DNA of 64,000 nt from Huntiella abstrusa (GCA_025685495.1 JAJNMT010000034.1:310001-374000), one strand, 5' to 3'; positions 1 through 10,377 are shown, counted from the stretch's first letter. The notes: generated by a model not told the origin, from the letters alone. A program made the numbers and translations.

Positions 1-1
1 T

Positions 2-1072
2 GAGGACTCGGGGTTTGCGGGCCGTTTGAAGGCTGTGCCGGAGGATGATGATGGTGTTAATGTGGAAGTTTTGGAGGCCATGATACAGGCGGCTGATAAG
101 AATGCCGTTGAAACTCCAGTATGTATTTGTCTTCTTCAAAGATTATCTATTAACTAACACCCGCCATAGCCAATCAAAACCCCCGGTCCAGACCGTAAAC
201 ACTACCGCCACATCATCTACGTCGTCCCCACCTCCGGAAACCCTTCCGGTAAAACCCTCCCTCTCTCCCGCCGTAAAGAGCTCGTAACCCTAGCCCGGAA
301 ATACGACGCCCTCATCATCGCCGATGACGTGTACGATCTCCTTCAATGGCGGACCACCCCAGCCAAGCCAGATCAGGATTCCTTCCAGGCTCTCTCTGAG
401 TTCCAGCTTCCTAGATTAGTCGATATTGACCTTGCAATGGGCCAATCACCCAATGACCCGAAACACTTTGGATATGCTATTAGTAACGGGTCTTTCAGTA
501 AGATTTCGGGTCCGGGTATGAGAACGGGGTGGGTTGAGGGGACACCGGCGTTTGCATATGGCGTGTCACAGACAGGATCGACTCGCTCGGGAGGTGCACC
601 TAGCCAGATGAGTTCGGCTATCATGTGGGAAATGATTCGTAGTGGAACTCTCCAGAAACATATCAACGAGGTTATCATTCCTGAGTTGAAGCAACGCCAC
701 AGTCTACTCAGTTCTCTTATCAAGAAACATCTTTACCCCTATGGAGTAACAATGTTGGAACAGAGTCGGCGGGATGAAGACATCTATGGTGGCTACTTCA
801 TCTGGTTAACTCTAGATAAGAAATATCCCGCCAAATTGGTTGCTGAACGGGCCAAGATTGAAGAAAATCTTATTCTAGGCTTTGGCGGGTTATTCGAAGT
901 TTCTGGCGATGAAAAGTCCGCATCATTTAATGATAAGATCCGTTTGTGCTTCTCCTGGGAACCAGAAGAGTCACTACGTGATGGTATACTGAGATTTGCA
1001 AACATTCTGGAAACTTGGGATTCATATGACCCATCAACCAACAGTGGCAAGTCAATGGGCGACTGGCGCTAA
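2..1072 (+). CDS. PLP-dependent class I/II aminotransferase, 3' part
   Basis: This is the C-terminal part of a fold-type I aminotransferase; the 5' end lies outside the window. Exons are 2..118 and 170..1072, with a 51-nt intron (119..169) that has a TAACTAAC branch site and TAG acceptor. The join gives a continuous protein through VVPTSGNPSGKTL (the substrate-side Asn-Pro turn), the ADDVYDLLQW strand whose Asp contacts the PLP pyridine nitrogen, and NGSFSKISGPGMRTGW, where Lys forms the Schiff base and Arg follows. It resembles fungal enzymes annotated as 2-aminoadipate or aromatic-type transaminases (yeast YER152C-like). The substrate cannot be assigned from sequence. It converges on the next gene, with 94 nt between the stop codons. 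Confidence 0.88.
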
Positions 1073-1166
1073 ACTATGTAATCACATAACTGTACCAATA
1101 CAAGAAATTGAAGAGACAACACTGCCCTAACGCTAAGTTTGATTTTTATTTACATTGTTTGTAGGA

Positions 1167-2884
1167 TCAGATTTCGTAAGGCTTACCATCCGTGAAGATG
1201 AGATGAGGCTTTCTCTTAGCCAAATCCAGGATAGTATTGGCAAACACACCATTGGCCCAAGCAAACCAACTGCGCGTGTAGGACTTGGCAAAGTTTACAT
1301 CAATACTTTCGTGAATCAGACCGAGCTTGGATGAGCTCAGAACCAAATCCAAGCACTCCTTGATCTCAGCATCATCGTCTGAAGTTTGCGCCTGGATCAG
1401 CAAACTCATGGGCCAAGCATTGTTAAGCCCAATGTGAGGACCACCGATACCCTTGAATTGCTTGCCTTCCAAGTAGTATGGGTTACCTGACTTCTCCAAC
1501 AACATCTTGCGTGTGTTGACATATACTGGGTCATCTTCCTTGCAGAAGCCCATCAGTGGTAACGCCAACAGAGATGGATAGTTGGCATCATCCATCATGA
1601 TCTGTGAACCAAAACCGTCAACTTCGTAGGCGAATACGTCACCGTATTTCTTGTGCTTGACCACGCCATGTTCCCATACACCATCAATAAGCTTCTTACT
1701 CCAAGCCTCAGCCTGGTCAGCCAAATCACTGTTCTTCGCCGCACGAAGCATGGCAGCCGCACGTCTCATTTCAACACCCATCATAGCATTGGCCGGGATG
1801 AAGAACCCAAGAATAGTAGCATCGTCACTGGGACGGAAGGCTGATCTCACTAGACCGGTCCCTGCGTTGAGTGGGTTACCAACACCGTGCAAGTTGAGTG
1901 TTTCCGTTCCGGTATCAGTCTTGCGCTGGAAGGTATAAGCGTTTCTCATAAAAGCGCCCGTCTTTTGGTTGAAAGTTGGCTGAGACTGTTCATCGAGTAC
2001 CCGGAAAACAGTGTTCAGCGCACGAATCCAGCGCTTTGAGATATGCTCGACTGTGCCAGTGTGCTCAAAGAAGTCATTGGAAAGCGCAAGGAAATGGGCC
2101 AAAGAGTCAAGCTCATACTTGCATTCGAAAACGAAGCCGGGCTCGTAAATAGGGTGCACAACATCGTCTTGCCCGTTGTAGCTAGGTGCCAAGTTGGCGA
2201 TCGGTGGCGGTTGGAAAGCGTTGCAGTACGGAGATTCAATGACGTATTCCAACTGGGTGTTGATAGCACCGTGAATCAAAGTGTGAATCTTGGGATCCTT
2301 TTTCGCTAAAGGCTGGTATGGACGAAGCTGGTTGGTCGAGTCACGCAGCCATTCAGCAATAATGTCGCCGGTGATGACGAAAGACTGAGGTCCTTGCCAT
2401 TTACCCTCGTTCTCCAAACTATCGCTACCAAGAGGTTCCTGATCAATAGGCATGAAGCTGCTATCCTTGCCGTCTGTGTGAAACTTGATCGTGGTATCTG
2501 TTGTTGACGGGAAGGCGTTTTCAAAGAGACGGGCTAGGTCCAAGTCTTTCATGCGAGAAGAGACATCGTGGATGACCTTCTCAATAGACTCTGACTGGAA
2601 AGTGCGGCAACGGGGATCAGGGCGCTGAAAGGGTAGAGCCATTGGCCCTTCGCTGAGCGGGCGGCTACCAACAGACGGGAATGTTAGCCTCATTGATTGT
2701 CTCCATGGCCTACATTGGCTAGAGTATTGACTTACTGGGCAAACGTCGCATATGAAGTGTAGTAAGGACAGGCCGTCTTGTCAAAGTTACCGTTAGCCGA
2801 ACCTGGATCCTGAGCACCAGCTCCATGAACTGACGAGGCCCATAACGCAGCCACCGGAACAGCAAGATTGGCGAAACGAGTCAT
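1167..2884 (-). CDS. Secreted glycoside hydrolase family 125 alpha-1,6-mannosidase (Mug157-like)
   Basis: Exons on the minus strand are 2884..2736 and 2664..1167, giving 548 residues. The 71-nt intron has GTAAGT, GGCTAAC and GGTAG signals. Splicing joins ATFA to HRPLSEGP and runs into LPFQRPDPRCRTF, the conserved opening of the GH125 catalytic domain. The first 22 or so residues (MTRFANLAVPVAALWASSVHG) form a typical signal peptide, so the enzyme should be secreted or vacuolar. Family members are exo-acting alpha-1,6-mannosidases with an (alpha/alpha)6 barrel. The long conserved block (DSTNQLRPY, GNPYYLEG, GIGGPHIG, NNAWPMS) continues almost to the C-terminus, so the protein is complete. In fission yeast the homologue was named as a meiotically up-regulated gene. 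Substrate preference is inferred from the family. Confidence 0.92.
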
Positions 2885-3474
2885 GACGAAGTTGGTTCAA
2901 TGTCAAATATCAGAAATGGTACGTCCCTTACGAGACGAAGTCTACAAGTGGTTAGGTGTATTCCTGAATGAAGTAGATTTAGGTATATGTTAAAGGGTGC
3001 ATTTATAGGAAATAGTAATAATATAGCACGTCAGTCTCGTGATACAGGACAATGATTTCGGGATAAACAGGAAGAACAAGTATAATTCTGGCTTTTATAA
3101 AGATTCGTTCTTCCCATGTTGAGGCAAGCTGCAGGTCACAATGCCAAGCTTTGGAGGCTTTGTGGTTGGACCCTTGCCGTGAGGACCGTTGTACCATGTA
3201 ATCCTTCGGGTATGAGCAGTTAACAGCTGCCAAGCTCCAATTGTCAGCTGCAAGCGGGGTACACTACTAATACAACGACGTCATAGAAAAGTTCACATGC
3301 AATTTACATGAGACGGAATTCATTATTATTCTAACAGTTTGGAACCTAAAAACAGCATACATATAAATACAAAACAGAAATCCTCACAACCCATAAATTA
3401 TAAAACACCAAAAACACCATATCCAATTAACCGATGCAAAACCAATCTGAAGCTCATTAATGACATCATCCCGC
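2885..3474 (-). promoter_or_regulatory. Upstream region of the GH125 gene
   Basis: This 590-nt stretch lies between the mannosidase start and the Esa1 stop; both genes read leftward. It should hold the mannosidase promoter and the Esa1 3' UTR. The Esa1-proximal part (about 3300-3470) is A-rich on the plus strand, as expected for a 3' UTR. I see no convincing coding exon; the short reading frames here lack family features. Confidence 0.45.
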
Positions 3475-5033
3475 CTACCACGCCCAAGTACGAGCCGAGG
3501 GCGCAAAATGCGGTGGCTTCCATTGGATCTTTGCGGGGTCGATAACATGTCGTGGCTTCTTCTTTAGTTGTTCACGTCTTTCCAAGAGAGTGTCTGGTAC
3601 AACAATCTTGTGGTCTTGTTTGTGGTAGACCTGCATCTTCATCGCCTGAAGAGTGTGTTCAATGTCCTGAGTAGTCATGGCCAGGTCTGTAGAGATCCTT
3701 TCGATAGTGACCTTATCCTCGCGTTCTGCATATGGTACCAGATAGTCAACAATGCTTTCAGTCCAGTACTGTCGGTAACTGAGCAGACCCAGATCTGATA
3801 ACGGCTTCTCTGGAGAGCCAACCTTGTTTTCAATCTTGGAAAGTTCATATGAGAACTGAATCAGCAGACGACCATAACCTTTTCGTTGGTACTGAGGAAG
3901 AGTCAAAATACAGGCTACATTGTAGCCATCTGCACTTTCCTTTTCTTTTGAAAAATAACCAACTAAATGGAATCCCTTTTCGTCCTTGGAAGCCATGACA
4001 TAAAACAGGAATGGATCTACATCGTAGTATAGAGTTTTGTGATCCAAGAACATCTTGGACAGTAGACACAGATTGCGACACCATGTTCGCTGGCGACGAC
4101 CGTCAATTTCGAAGAAAGAGACATAGTCGTCACGGTAGATTTCGTTTCCTGGTGGATGCTGCAATGTACATTTCTTGCGATGACGACCAAAACAGACCTC
4201 ATCGTTGTAATAACCAAGGCAGAATTCGCAGATGAAAATGACATCTTCCATGGCATAAATTTCGGGGTATGGTGAGAAATACCATGGGAAGAGATTATGT
4301 TGCCCAAACTGGACCTTTGCGATATTTCGGATTCGAGAAACTTCGGTGGGATTTTGCGTCATGGAACCGGAGGTACGGAGCTTTTCGATTTCTTGCTTTC
4401 TCTTGAAGCCAGAAAGTGGATCAGCCTTTTCTTCTTCTTCGCCGCCATCTTGTGCGTCTATTAAGAGAGTTAAAGTTAGTCGGTTGTTCCAAAACGACCG
4501 TGTAATTCCAAAGAACGGAGATTCCTACCTCCATTAGCCGAACCGGGGGCCTGGGATGTAGCGTTATCCTTTTTACCGGGACGTTTATTCGGTCGTTTCC
4601 CTGGCTGTGTCTTCTTTCCCGGCGCTTTTCCATCCTTGTCTTTGTCGGGGTTCGGCCACTCTACGTCTTGTGTGAAGTCTATTCGTGCTAAAGGAACCCA
4701 TTCGTCCAGACGTTTGTTGAAGTTGTCAAAGTTGCAGTAAAACATGCGCCCGCTTTTCTTGTTGCGGATACTTAGGATTTCGGCGCGACGAAGTGCGTTA
4801 TCCTAAAGTACACATGGGTTAGACCAAACGAAGTATAATTTATAGGCGATTTCATAGACAAACCTTCATGACCATAGCGATACATCCCACGCTGTCTCCG
4901 TGTTAGTTGTATACACTAGGCAGTCGATTTCAGTGTTAATGACGTACATGATAGTATCCGGTGTCGCCTTTCCCTTTTGACGGGGTTCAGCCGACCCAAC
5001 TGCCGCATCGTCTCCTACTGGTCCAGCTGTCAT
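3475..5033 (-). CDS. esa1: MYST histone acetyltransferase, NuA4 catalytic subunit
   Basis: Four exons (5033..4948, 4891..4864, 4802..4529, 4457..3475) give 456 residues, close to yeast Esa1. The order is a chromo-barrel (Tudor-knot; GCIAMVMKDNALRRAEIL through NKRLDEWVP), a basic Lys/Pro linker, then the MYST domain from about residue 170. The C2HC zinc finger is Cys206, Cys209, His222, Cys226. The acetyl-CoA loop is QRKGYGR (320-326), the active-site Cys is 312 in NVACILTLP, the general-base Glu is 346 in SPEKPLSD, and the auto-acetylated Lys is 270 in DHKTLYYD. Exon 2 is only 28 nt and encodes part of the chromo-barrel. The chromo-barrel plus MYST order and strong identity point to Esa1/Tip60 rather than Sas2 or Sas3. 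It should acetylate histone H4 and H2A tails in NuA4. Confidence 0.96.
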
Positions 5034-5423
5034 TTCTGATGGATTGCAGTGATTTTGTGATAATTTTCGATGATTGTCGCAAAAGTCGAAATACACTTTG
5101 CGCCATGCGCCATCGCATAAGCTTGTTCAAAAACCAAATGTTCAGCCTTGCCGGCGGATTCTTATCTTATCTTAATGACAAGGGTGTAACCTTTTTTTTA
5201 TCCTAAAGTGGAATGATGAAGTGAAATCAATGAAATCCTAGACATTCACAACTACTAAGTAACAAACTTTTGTTTGGCAGCCAAACGGGAAACTACATTT
5301 AGAAACGAAACTGTTCAACAGATAATGTGACAAGTAGCCTGCCTGCCTAATTGAATACGGCCTATTAAAGCCCACTTCCCTCTTTTCTTATTTCTATTCG
5401 TTTTCTTGACCTTCTTTTTTACC
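5034..5423. promoter_or_regulatory. Bidirectional promoter, esa1 / rex4
   Basis: The 390-nt gap lies between two divergent start codons. It contains a direct repeat of GCGCCAT near 5100-5115 (GCGCCATGCGCCATCGC) and a pyrimidine-rich run just before the rex4 ATG. No TATA box is obvious on either strand. Confidence 0.5.
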
Positions 5424-6374
5424 ATGCCAACATCGACTCCGCTTTCCAGTAACTGGAAGGAATTGCAGAAGAAACTCAAGGCCACATCCAAATCATCCGA
5501 CAAGAAACCACCAGCCTCGGCCCCAGTCTCAACCGGAAAAGTTGGGAACAAAAAGTCCAAGTACGGCACCAAGCCCGCTCCCTCAAACCCGCTCAGCGCC
5601 AAGGGCAAAGCGAATCGTGTGTCAAAGACGATGGGTAACGCCCAGAGTTCTAAGGTCGCATCGAGTTCGACTACTGCCGCGGCCTCATCTGCACTATGGA
5701 CTGGCTCCAAAAAGATAGACGCTGATGATCTTGCGGCCGCTTATAATCTTAAATCGACCAATGGACCTTTCCTTCTCGAGCGTCCCGGCGACAAGGAGAA
5801 TGGTGGACTTACTCCCAATATTTCTCCCGGGAAATACATTGCTCTGGATTGTGAGATGGTCGGCGTGGCACAACCCGAAGAGTCGGCTCTAGCGCGGGTA
5901 TCTGTCGTTGATTTTCACGGAACCCAATTATACGATGCCTATGTCCGTCCCCAGGGACGTGTAACAGACTGGCGCACCCGTTTTAGTGGTATTGAGCCTA
6001 GACACATGAAGATGGCTCGACCTTTCGAGCAGGCTCAAAAGGAGGTAAAGAACCTTCTTAAAGACCGGATTCTCATTGGCCATGACATTTCCAATGACTT
6101 GAGTGCGCTCAAGTTGACACATCCGCCAAAGGATATCCGGGACACAGCGAAAACTCCCCAATTCAAAAAGTACGGCAACGGCCGTAAACCCGCTCTCAGA
6201 GTTTTGGCAAGGCAGCTTTTGCAGACAACGATTCAGGAAGGAGCACACTCAAGTGTCATCGATGCTCGTTGTACGATGGAGTTATTCCGGAGGTACAAGG
6301 CCGGTTTCGATGCCGATCATGCTTCACGGTACTCCAACACCAAAAAGCCACAGTCGGCCCGGAAGAAGCGGTGA
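5424..6374 (+). CDS. rex4: RNA exonuclease 4, DEDDh family
   Basis: A single exon encodes 316 residues. The start is ATG 5424 in ACCATGC context; it gives the family N-terminus TPLSSNWKELQKKL. The exonuclease domain covers about 136-290. All five DEDDh residues are visible: Asp142 and Glu144 in LDCEMVGV, His220-Asp221 and Asp225 in IGHDISNDL, and His275 and Asp280 in HSSVIDARCT. The Lys/Ser/Ala-rich first 100 residues and basic C-terminus (SARKKR) fit nucleolar localisation. Rex4 proteins take part in rRNA processing, notably around ITS1. The fold can be confused with ISG20 or Rex3, but the FSGIEPRHM and RPALRVLA-type blocks favour Rex4. Confidence 0.93.
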   Translation: MPTSTPLSSNWKELQKKLKATSKSSDKKPPASAPVSTGKVGNKKSKYGTKPAPSNPLSAKGKANRVSKTMGNAQSSKVASSSTTAAASSALWTGSKKIDADDLAAAYNLKSTNGPFLLERPGDKENGGLTPNISPGKYIALDCEMVGVAQPEESALARVSVVDFHGTQLYDAYVRPQGRVTDWRTRFSGIEPRHMKMARPFEQAQKEVKNLLKDRILIGHDISNDLSALKLTHPPKDIRDTAKTPQFKKYGNGRKPALRVLARQLLQTTIQEGAHSSVIDARCTMELFRRYKAGFDADHASRYSNTKKPQSARKKR

Positions 6375-6528
6375 TTAATTCCTTGTGGCAGTAGGATGCG
6401 ATTAAGATAGAGATATGTTGTTTTCTTTAATGTTTATATACCCTTGATATTACGAATTCATTGTGCCATTTTGACATGTGATATGACGTCTTGACTAGTT
6501 TAGTTGCACATTATGGTCCATGGATATT

Positions 6529-6540
6529 GGTCACGTGACC
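6529..6540. promoter_or_regulatory. E-box palindrome GGTCACGTGACC
   Basis: A perfect 12-bp palindrome centred on CACGTG, about 103 nt before the RNase H2C start. CACGTG cores are bound by bHLH factors in fungi (Cbf1/CpcE-type, Pho4, SREBP families). The extended TCACGTGACC recurs exactly at 8827-8836. Confidence 0.55.
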
Positions 6541-6560
6541 TCGTGGCAAGCGCATTAGTC

Positions 6561-6569
6561 TACGCGACA
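6561..6569 (+). promoter_or_regulatory. TACGCGACA motif, copy 1
   Basis: This 9-mer lies 20 nt after the E-box palindrome and 73 nt before the RNase H2C start. ACGCG is the core of the MBF/MCB element that drives S-phase genes in yeasts. The identical 9-mer occurs at 8797-8805. Confidence 0.4.
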
Positions 6570-6642
6570 TGGAATCCAAACAAATTACCCAAAAAGTGCA
6601 GCCATAAACCAGCCAAAATTGACGACATATTTATACACCAAA

Positions 6643-7198
6643 ATGACTAAAAATCCTCCCGTCATCTCTATCCAAGAGCGTGCCGATGCTCCCAAGGCTA
6701 CCGTGAACCTTCTCCCCGTCAAAATCGATTTCGATGGCTCTTTCCCCCATCATCCGGCGCACTGGAATCCCACAGAGAACAAAGGTACGGATTCTTTTCT
6801 TGTACTTCCTCATAAAAATCCAGCTGTTAATATATATGCATAGATGGTTCCAAGAGTTCATTTTTCCGCGGCCGTACCATCACCGGACACACGGTGAATA
6901 TCCCCGAAACCCACCGTGGCGTCATCGTCGAGACTGTTGAGCCCAGTGCCGAAAGCAGTTACGATGATGATTTGGTAGAGGTTGGAGAGGATGGAAAAGC
7001 GTTAGAGTCTACGATGGCAGTTCTTTCTGAGTTTGACGATGTTGTGATTTGGGGACTGGACGCTGCTTTGTTGGCGCCAGAAGACCCATATGCCCGCGCT
7101 ATCTCTGAATGGTCTGAACTTGCTGAAAAGGTATGGTATTATTTAATGGGTACAAGCATAGCAAGTCTAACATTTCGCTCTAGATTCATAAGGTGTGA
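6643..7198 (+). CDS. rnh203: Ribonuclease H2 subunit C
   Basis: Three exons (6643..6784, 6844..7130, 7184..7198) encode 147 residues. Introns are 59 and 53 nt; the last coding exon is only 15 nt (IHKV and stop). The diagnostic block is FFRGRTITGHTVNIPETHRG followed by a hydrophobic strand, the RNASEH2C/Rnh203 signature. The C-terminal half (AVLSEFDDVVIWGLD, ISEWSELAEKIHKV) matches the domain that ends fungal Rnh203 proteins. The subunit has no active site of its own; it scaffolds Rnh201, the enzyme that removes ribonucleotides from DNA and resolves RNA:DNA hybrids. It converges on pol32 with 58 nt between stop codons. Confidence 0.9.
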
Positions 7199-7256
7199 GG
7201 TGTAGCTTCACCTCTCTATCACTGCTCTCCTGCATCTTCTATATATGCCCCACTAA

Positions 7257-8670
7257 TTACTTCTTCTTGAAGAATGACATCAGGTTTCCTTGGCCCTTAG
7301 GTGCAGGCTTCTTGGGTTTAGCCGGTTCACTTGAGGTCTCGGCCTTGTTAGAAACCTTGGGCTTGGTGGCCGGTGGCTCATCATCTTCCGAGAAAGACTC
7401 CCAAGCAAGCTCTTGCGTTGTAACTATTTTCACGTGTTAGAATCATTCCCATATAGACATTTTAATGACAACCACTTACCAAAGTATCCGTTCTCGTCCA
7501 TCTTCTGCTTCTTCTTAGTCACTTGTCGTCTCCCACGCTTACGGCCATTTCCACTGCTCGATATGATCTCCTGGGGCTCTGACTTCTTCACTTCCACTAC
7601 TGGCTCAGGGTCTTCCATTGGAACATCCTCATCTTCGGGTTCTTCCGACTCTGGCTTCTCCTCGTCTTCTTCCTCCATCATCTTGCGTAATTGATCCTGC
7701 TTCTTCTGGCGAGCCTCTTGAGCAGCCTTAACCTCGGCGGATGGTACAGCGGGGACTACAGGCTCGTCATCCTCGCCATCATCTGACATGGCGATGTCCC
7801 CATCGGGTTCTTCCTTCTTAACAGTGACCTTTGGCTTCTTAGGTTGTGACGCAGCTTTGGCAAACGAGCTCATGATACTGTTACCCTTCGGTGGTGCCTT
7901 CTTCGTCGCAGTGGAAGCCGAGGCAGCCGATGACGTTGTCTTTGTTGAAGTTTGAGAGTCTTTACTCTCTTCTACAGTCTCTTCGGGTGTATCCTTCTCC
8001 TTCTTCGGCTTCGTGCCCGCTTTGCTAAAGTCAAGCTTCGATGCAGGCCTATGAGGATCGGCAATCTTGGCGTTGGGTGCCACCTTGGGCACAGCAGGGG
8101 CCTTAACCATTGGCGTTATTTGTGATGGCATGATACGGCTCGCTCTACGGGCTCGTCTCTGCAAGTGTGGGTTGGTGATGGCGCCAAAAACTTCCAAGTC
8201 TTTAACAGGATCGCTATTTTGCTCTGGGGTATCTAAGGCTGGGGCCAGGCTCAGAAGATTTAAATCACTGCCACAGCCCAAGGAGTACACATAGATTGTG
8301 TCAACCGACTCATACTGAGCCAGTGAAGCTTCAAGGTCATTCTCATGGACGATTCTCAATGTAGTCTCGGAGACAGGATCGGAGAATGAACCCTCATCGT
8401 CTGCAGATTCCTCGGCCTTGAGCTTTCCAAACACTAAATAACTGGCGGAAACAGAATCCGGCTTAGAGGCATTCTGAGATCTATGAAACTCGAACAACAT
8501 TCTACACAGATATTGTTAGCAAGTCTAGTCTAAGTCAACCAATTGTAAAATACAACATACTGCTTCGCGGTGTTGACGTTAACCTTGAGTGCCCTACTCA
8601 GGGTTCTGTAAGTGACAACTTGACGCTGGACCATAACATGGTCAGCCAGGAAATCTTTATATTCATCCAT
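7257..8670 (-). CDS. pol32: DNA polymerase delta subunit 3 (Pol32/Cdc27)
   Basis: Exons 8670..8561, 8501..7480 and 7423..7257 give 432 residues. The N-terminal winged-helix region (MDEYKDFLADHVMVQRQVVTYRTL, then VNVNTAKQMLFEFH) binds the B subunit Pol31. A long low-complexity middle rich in Lys, Glu, Pro and Ser follows. The protein ends in the PCNA-interacting peptide QGNLMSFFKKK, a textbook Q-x-x-(M)-x-x-F-F PIP box at the extreme C-terminus. Pol32 supports Pol delta processivity, break-induced replication and, through Pol zeta, translesion synthesis. It is divergent from rad18 and convergent with the RNase H2C gene, so three genome-maintenance genes lie side by side. Intron 2 (7424..7479) itself contains a CACGTG. 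Confidence 0.92.
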
Positions 8671-8796
8671 TGGTGCTTGTGGTGTCAAAATAAACTAATG
8701 GACTCATGTAAATGCTGTAATCCAATGTAAATGTTGATATCGCACCAAAATAGTGGCCATCATATAAATAGTGGTGGTTGCCATGTGATCCCGGCG

Positions 8797-8805
8797 TACG
8801 CGACA
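8797..8805 (+). promoter_or_regulatory. TACGCGACA motif, copy 2
   Basis: Identical to the 9-mer at 6561-6569. It lies 127 nt from the pol32 start and 247 nt from the rad18 start. The ACGCG core is MBF-like, but the trailing ACA differs from the palindromic MCB element. Confidence 0.4.
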
Positions 8806-8826
8806 CCCGAATCCTGGGACACGCTA

Positions 8827-8836
8827 TCACGTGACC
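8827..8836. promoter_or_regulatory. E-box TCACGTGACC, copy 2
   Basis: Identical over 10 bp to the core of the palindrome at 6529-6540, here 21 nt after TACGCGACA. It is a bHLH-type CACGTG site by sequence. Confidence 0.5.
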
Positions 8837-9051
8837 ACTTTAGCAAAATTCGGAAATACTATTAACCCATTTGTTGAAATTGGTAGGATGTTACTGGTTC
8901 TATAAGTCACGGCATCATTTTCACATTCACAGGTTTTCGTGCTCTTTGTGAATACATCTTATGGCTGTTAGTCCACTAATTTTCATGACTTCATAACAAA
9001 TCCATTACTCGATCTCTTCTATACCATCTCAACCTCCATATTCCGTCAAGC

Positions 9052-10377
9052 ATGGCCGGACAATCTCTCGTCGACATCACCGACTCGACCGACTGGCTCG
9101 AAACCGAAGTGCGTGAATTCGCACAAGTAGAAGCCTCTCTACGTTGCGAAATCTGCAAGGACTTTTACACCACGCCCATGATAACCGAATGCGACCACAC
9201 CTTCTGCAGTCTTTGCATCCGTCGCATTCTTACCGACTCTGGCAAATGTCCATTATGTCTCGCCAATTCGCAAATATCCCGTCTGCGCAAATCCGTCGCT
9301 CTCGAGCAAACAATACAAGCTTTCACGACAGCCCGCTCTGCTCTACTAGCCTTTTGCCAAAAAAGACCTCCGCAGCCAACTATACCGCCAGTGCCGACAT
9401 CACCTACAAGCAAGCGCAGTCATGATGAGATTGCCCCTCCGTCCCCCGCTACCAGTAACAATGTCGAGTCCTCACGCCGAAGCAAACGTCTCCGATCATC
9501 CAACAAGGTTCCATCATATGCGGAACCAGATCTACCTGAAGATTCCAATGCTCAACCACCACATGAGTCTACCGTCGACGCCGACTACAAAGCTGAACCA
9601 GAACAACCACCAGACGATGGTCTTGTAGCCTGTCCAATCTGTAGCAAGCGCATGAAGGAGGCTCTCGTTTTTCCCCACATCGACAACGGTTGCAGCTCTA
9701 CCGGCTCCTCACAACCCTCGCCACGAAAATCCACAGCCTCTATTCTCGTCTCTCGTAGTAACCCATTCCAAAGATCCGCTCCCGCTAACTGGACACCCGA
9801 ACGCCTCCCCACTACCAACTACTCTCTCCTCAAAGACAATGCTCTGCGCAAAAAGATGATAGAACAGGGTCTTTCAACCACCGGAGCCCGGGCTATCTTA
9901 ATACGGCGACACCAAGAGTGGACGACCCTCTGGAACGCCAATTGCGATGCCGCCCAACCTCGCCGCAAGCAAGAAGTCCTACGGGATTTAGAAGTCTGGG
10001 AGCGCACCGTTTTGAACCCCAAACCATCCTTTGCTTCGCGCAATGCTACACCAGATATCAAAGACAAAAACTTTGATGGGGAGGCCTGGCAAACTAAGCA
10101 TGAAGACTCGTTTAAGGGCTTGATTGAGGAAGCTCGGAGGACAAGACTAGCGGCTCAAAAAAGAGCACAAGAGGCTGCTGCTGAGGATGCTGCTGCCGCC
10201 GCCACTGTTGCTGCTGCTAAACCAATAGAAAACTTAACATCAGCGACGGAGGTAATAGACTTAGACAATGATTACGCTGACTGTGAAATCGTTGATGACT
10301 GCCAAGTTATACCTGAGACCCCTCCACCTGAATTTGACGACCCCCTTCCAGATACCCCAGCTCAAGCTTTCCCATAG
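9052..10377 (+). CDS. rad18: Postreplication-repair E3 ubiquitin ligase Rad18
   Basis: A single exon encodes 441 residues. The RING finger is complete: Cys32, Cys35, Cys47, His49, Cys52, Cys55, Cys66, Cys69. A UBZ4-type zinc finger follows at Cys194, Cys197, His209, Cys214. The SAP DNA-binding motif is at about 257-291 (NYSLLKDNALRKKMIEQGL). The C-terminal third contains a helix likely to bind Rad6 and an Ala-rich run (about residues 375-395). RING, then UBZ, then SAP is the Rad18 order. With Rad6 it mono-ubiquitinates PCNA to start translesion synthesis or template switching. It shares a promoter with pol32, whose product also works in translesion synthesis. Confidence 0.95.
   Translation: MAGQSLVDITDSTDWLETEVREFAQVEASLRCEICKDFYTTPMITECDHTFCSLCIRRILTDSGKCPLCLANSQISRLRKSVALEQTIQAFTTARSALLAFCQKRPPQPTIPPVPTSPTSKRSHDEIAPPSPATSNNVESSRRSKRLRSSNKVPSYAEPDLPEDSNAQPPHESTVDADYKAEPEQPPDDGLVACPICSKRMKEALVFPHIDNGCSSTGSSQPSPRKSTASILVSRSNPFQRSAPANWTPERLPTTNYSLLKDNALRKKMIEQGLSTTGARAILIRRHQEWTTLWNANCDAAQPRRKQEVLRDLEVWERTVLNPKPSFASRNATPDIKDKNFDGEAWQTKHEDSFKGLIEEARRTRLAAQKRAQEAAAEDAAAAATVAAAKPIENLTSATEVIDLDNDYADCEIVDDCQVIPETPPPEFDDPLPDTPAQAFP

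Larger units (their letters stand above)
6375..6642 (+). promoter_or_regulatory. Promoter of the RNase H2C gene
   Basis: This 268-nt stretch follows the rex4 stop. It holds the rex4 3' UTR and the RNase H2C promoter. The upstream half is AT-rich. The half near the gene carries a perfect palindrome (6529-6540) and TACGCGACA (6561-6569), listed separately because both recur in the pol32/rad18 promoter. Confidence 0.6.
8671..9051. promoter_or_regulatory. Bidirectional promoter, pol32 / rad18
   Basis: This 381-nt region lies between two divergent starts. It holds TACGCGACA (8797-8805) and TCACGTGACC (8827-8836), the same two words found in the RNase H2C promoter but in the opposite order. There is a TATA-like ATATAAATA near 8763, two ATGTAAATG-type direct repeats around 8707-8735, and two AAATAGTGG words around 8750-8775. 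Confidence 0.6.
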
